Source of the DNA: an uncultured Lachnospiraceae bacterium
GTDB lineage: Bacteria; Bacillota; Clostridia; Lachnospirales; Lachnospiraceae
Direction of reading: 5' to 3'
NCBI GenBank assembly: GCA_946566415.1
Contig: CAMNWW010000130.1
Coordinates: 1-6,424, forward strand
DNA length: 6,424 nt
This document shows positions 5,341 through 6,424 of the stretch, piece after piece. Each line of letters opens with the position of its first letter. Within the stretch, counting starts at the first letter, position 1. A program made the translations under genes and the position numbers. The notes beneath the pieces were generated by a model. The model had not been told where the DNA came from. It did no database searches and saw nothing but the letters and a program-made list of their open reading frames with translations.

Positions 5341-6424
5341 ATGAACAGTGTAATTAAAGGAGCCAGCTATGTATTGGCGCACGCTCCGCAGATGGTGGTA
5401 TATAACGGAACGACTCAGACGACAGAGCGGGTCGTTAATCCGGAATCAGAATATTTAAAAGAATTGGAGAGCCATCTTCGTTCTTATGAGGATTGTGTAA
5501 ATTACTGGCCGAATCAGGTCTATATTGGAAACGCACATCCGGATGATCTTGCAAAGGTGGAATTCCCTTATTATGATAAAGTAAAAGAAGGCGCTGAAAG
5601 ATATGGAAAATACGGCGAGATCATGCCGGAAGAAGAATTCATTCTTTTAGCACAGACCTGCGACATGTTTGAAGTCTTAAAACTTGACAAAGAGTTTGTA
5701 AGTGCCCATAAGGAAGCTCTTGCGGCGGATCCGATCATTTCTGAGGATATCATCGCGAGAGTAGAAGAAGGTATCGAACTTTCTGAGATTGAGCATTTTG
5801 TGAATGAAGAACATGCAGAAGGAATTTATCATGATGGAAAACTTGTAGGCTGTGTAAAGCGTGCGCATGATATTGATGTGAACCTTTCTGCACATGTTAT
5901 GCATGAGAATATTATGAGCAAGGCAACAAGTGTCCTTGCGTTGTTATATGCTGTAAAGAATTCCGGTATCGAAAAGGGAGATATCGAGTATGTTATCGAC
6001 TGCGCTGAGGAGGCCTGCGGCGATATGAACCAGAGAGGCGGCGGAAACTTTGCTAAAGCTGCTGCTGAAGTTGCAGGGCTTATGAATGCGACTGGCTCTG
6101 ATTCCCGCGGTTTCTGTGCAGGACCGGCTCACGCTCTTATCGAGGCGGCGGCTCTTGTAAAATCCGGCGCTTATAAGTGTGTTGCTGTAACAGCAGGCGG
6201 TTGTACGGCGAAACTGGGTATGAACGGAAAAGACCATGTGAAGAAAGGTCTTCCGATTCTTGAGGACTGTCTGGGCGGATTCTGTGTTATTCTTGCAGAA
6301 AATGACGGAGTTAATCCGGAAATGAACCTGGATATCCTGGGACGCCATACAGTAGGGACAGGAAGCGCTCCGCAGAACGTTATCGGAAGCCTTGTCGCTG
6401 ATCCGCTCGAGAGAGCAGGACTTA
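5341..6424 (+). CDS. grdC: Glycine reductase component C beta subunit GrdC (3' end outside window)
   Basis: GrdC, with GrdD, forms component C, which takes the acetyl unit from carboxymethylated GrdA as an enzyme thioester and releases it to phosphate as acetyl phosphate. ATG 5341 follows AAAGGTGG at 5324-5331, a weaker ribosome binding site than those of the other genes. The frame is open for 361 codons to the window edge; full GrdC is about 510 residues, so roughly the last third is missing. The sequence resembles thiolase/KAS III (FabH-like) enzymes: FCAGPAHALIEAAALVKSG beginning at residue 258 matches the block around the nucleophilic cysteine, making Cys259 the likely acyl-carrying residue, and CGDMNQRGGGNFAKAAAE begins at residue 226. 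The start MNSVIKGASYVLAHAPQMV is typical of GrdC. grdD is expected next. The terminator at 5255-5291 separates it from grdA. Confidence 0.93.
   Translation, partial: MNSVIKGASYVLAHAPQMVVYNGTTQTTERVVNPESEYLKELESHLRSYEDCVNYWPNQVYIGNAHPDDLAKVEFPYYDKVKEGAERYGKYGEIMPEEEFILLAQTCDMFEVLKLDKEFVSAHKEALAADPIISEDIIARVEEGIELSEIEHFVNEEHAEGIYHDGKLVGCVKRAHDIDVNLSAHVMHENIMSKATSVLALLYAVKNSGIEKGDIEYVIDCAEEACGDMNQRGGGNFAKAAAEVAGLMNATGSDSRGFCAGPAHALIEAAALVKSGAYKCVAVTAGGCTAKLGMNGKDHVKKGLPILEDCLGGFCVILAENDGVNPEMNLDILGRHTVGTGSAPQNVIGSLVADPLERAGL

Overview
The window holds most of a glycine reductase (grd) operon, all on the + strand. This is the Stickland-type system by which amino-acid-fermenting Firmicutes reduce glycine to acetyl phosphate. 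Gene content, strong AAGGAGG-type ribosome binding sites, moderate GC and the use of selenocysteine point to an anaerobic clostridium. A gut Lachnospiraceae-like species is my best guess, but the assignment below the Clostridia level is inference.

Layout: (1) bases 19-220 hold a glycine riboswitch: one aptamer with a clear P1 stem, followed by a strong intrinsic terminator that forms the expression platform. (2) grdX (245-628), small conserved accessory protein. (3) grdE (701-1981, GTG start), pyruvoyl-forming proprotein of component B, with the processing Cys242. (4) grdB (2002-3315), the selenocysteine subunit of component B, read through an in-frame TGA at 3052-3054 with a textbook bacterial SECIS hairpin behind it. 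(5) trxB (3340-4281) and (6) trxA (4321-4638), thioredoxin reductase and a thioredoxin with a GCVPC active site. (7) Two tandem hairpins, then grdA (4736-5209), selenoprotein A, with a second in-frame TGA at 4865-4867. (8) A strong terminator at 5255-5291. (9) grdC (5341 to the window end), incomplete at its 3' end.

How it works: glycine binding to the leader RNA should let transcription pass the terminator at 180-220. GrdE/GrdB bind glycine as a Schiff base on the pyruvoyl group and pass a carboxymethyl group by way of Sec351 of GrdB to Sec44 of GrdA. GrdC, with GrdD (expected just beyond the window), releases it as acetyl phosphate. NADPH, through TrxB and TrxA, re-reduces GrdA. Acetyl phosphate then yields ATP through acetate kinase, which is not in the window.

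The enzyme system is well known. The points of interest are the single-aptamer switch with a plausible antiterminator, the two recoded stops that will break naive gene calls, the atypical thioredoxin, the RNA hairpins between genes that may set subunit ratios, and a patch of unusual codon use within grdB. I found no sign of an undescribed system, mobile element, CRISPR array, tRNA or rRNA. No gene is supported on the minus strand.
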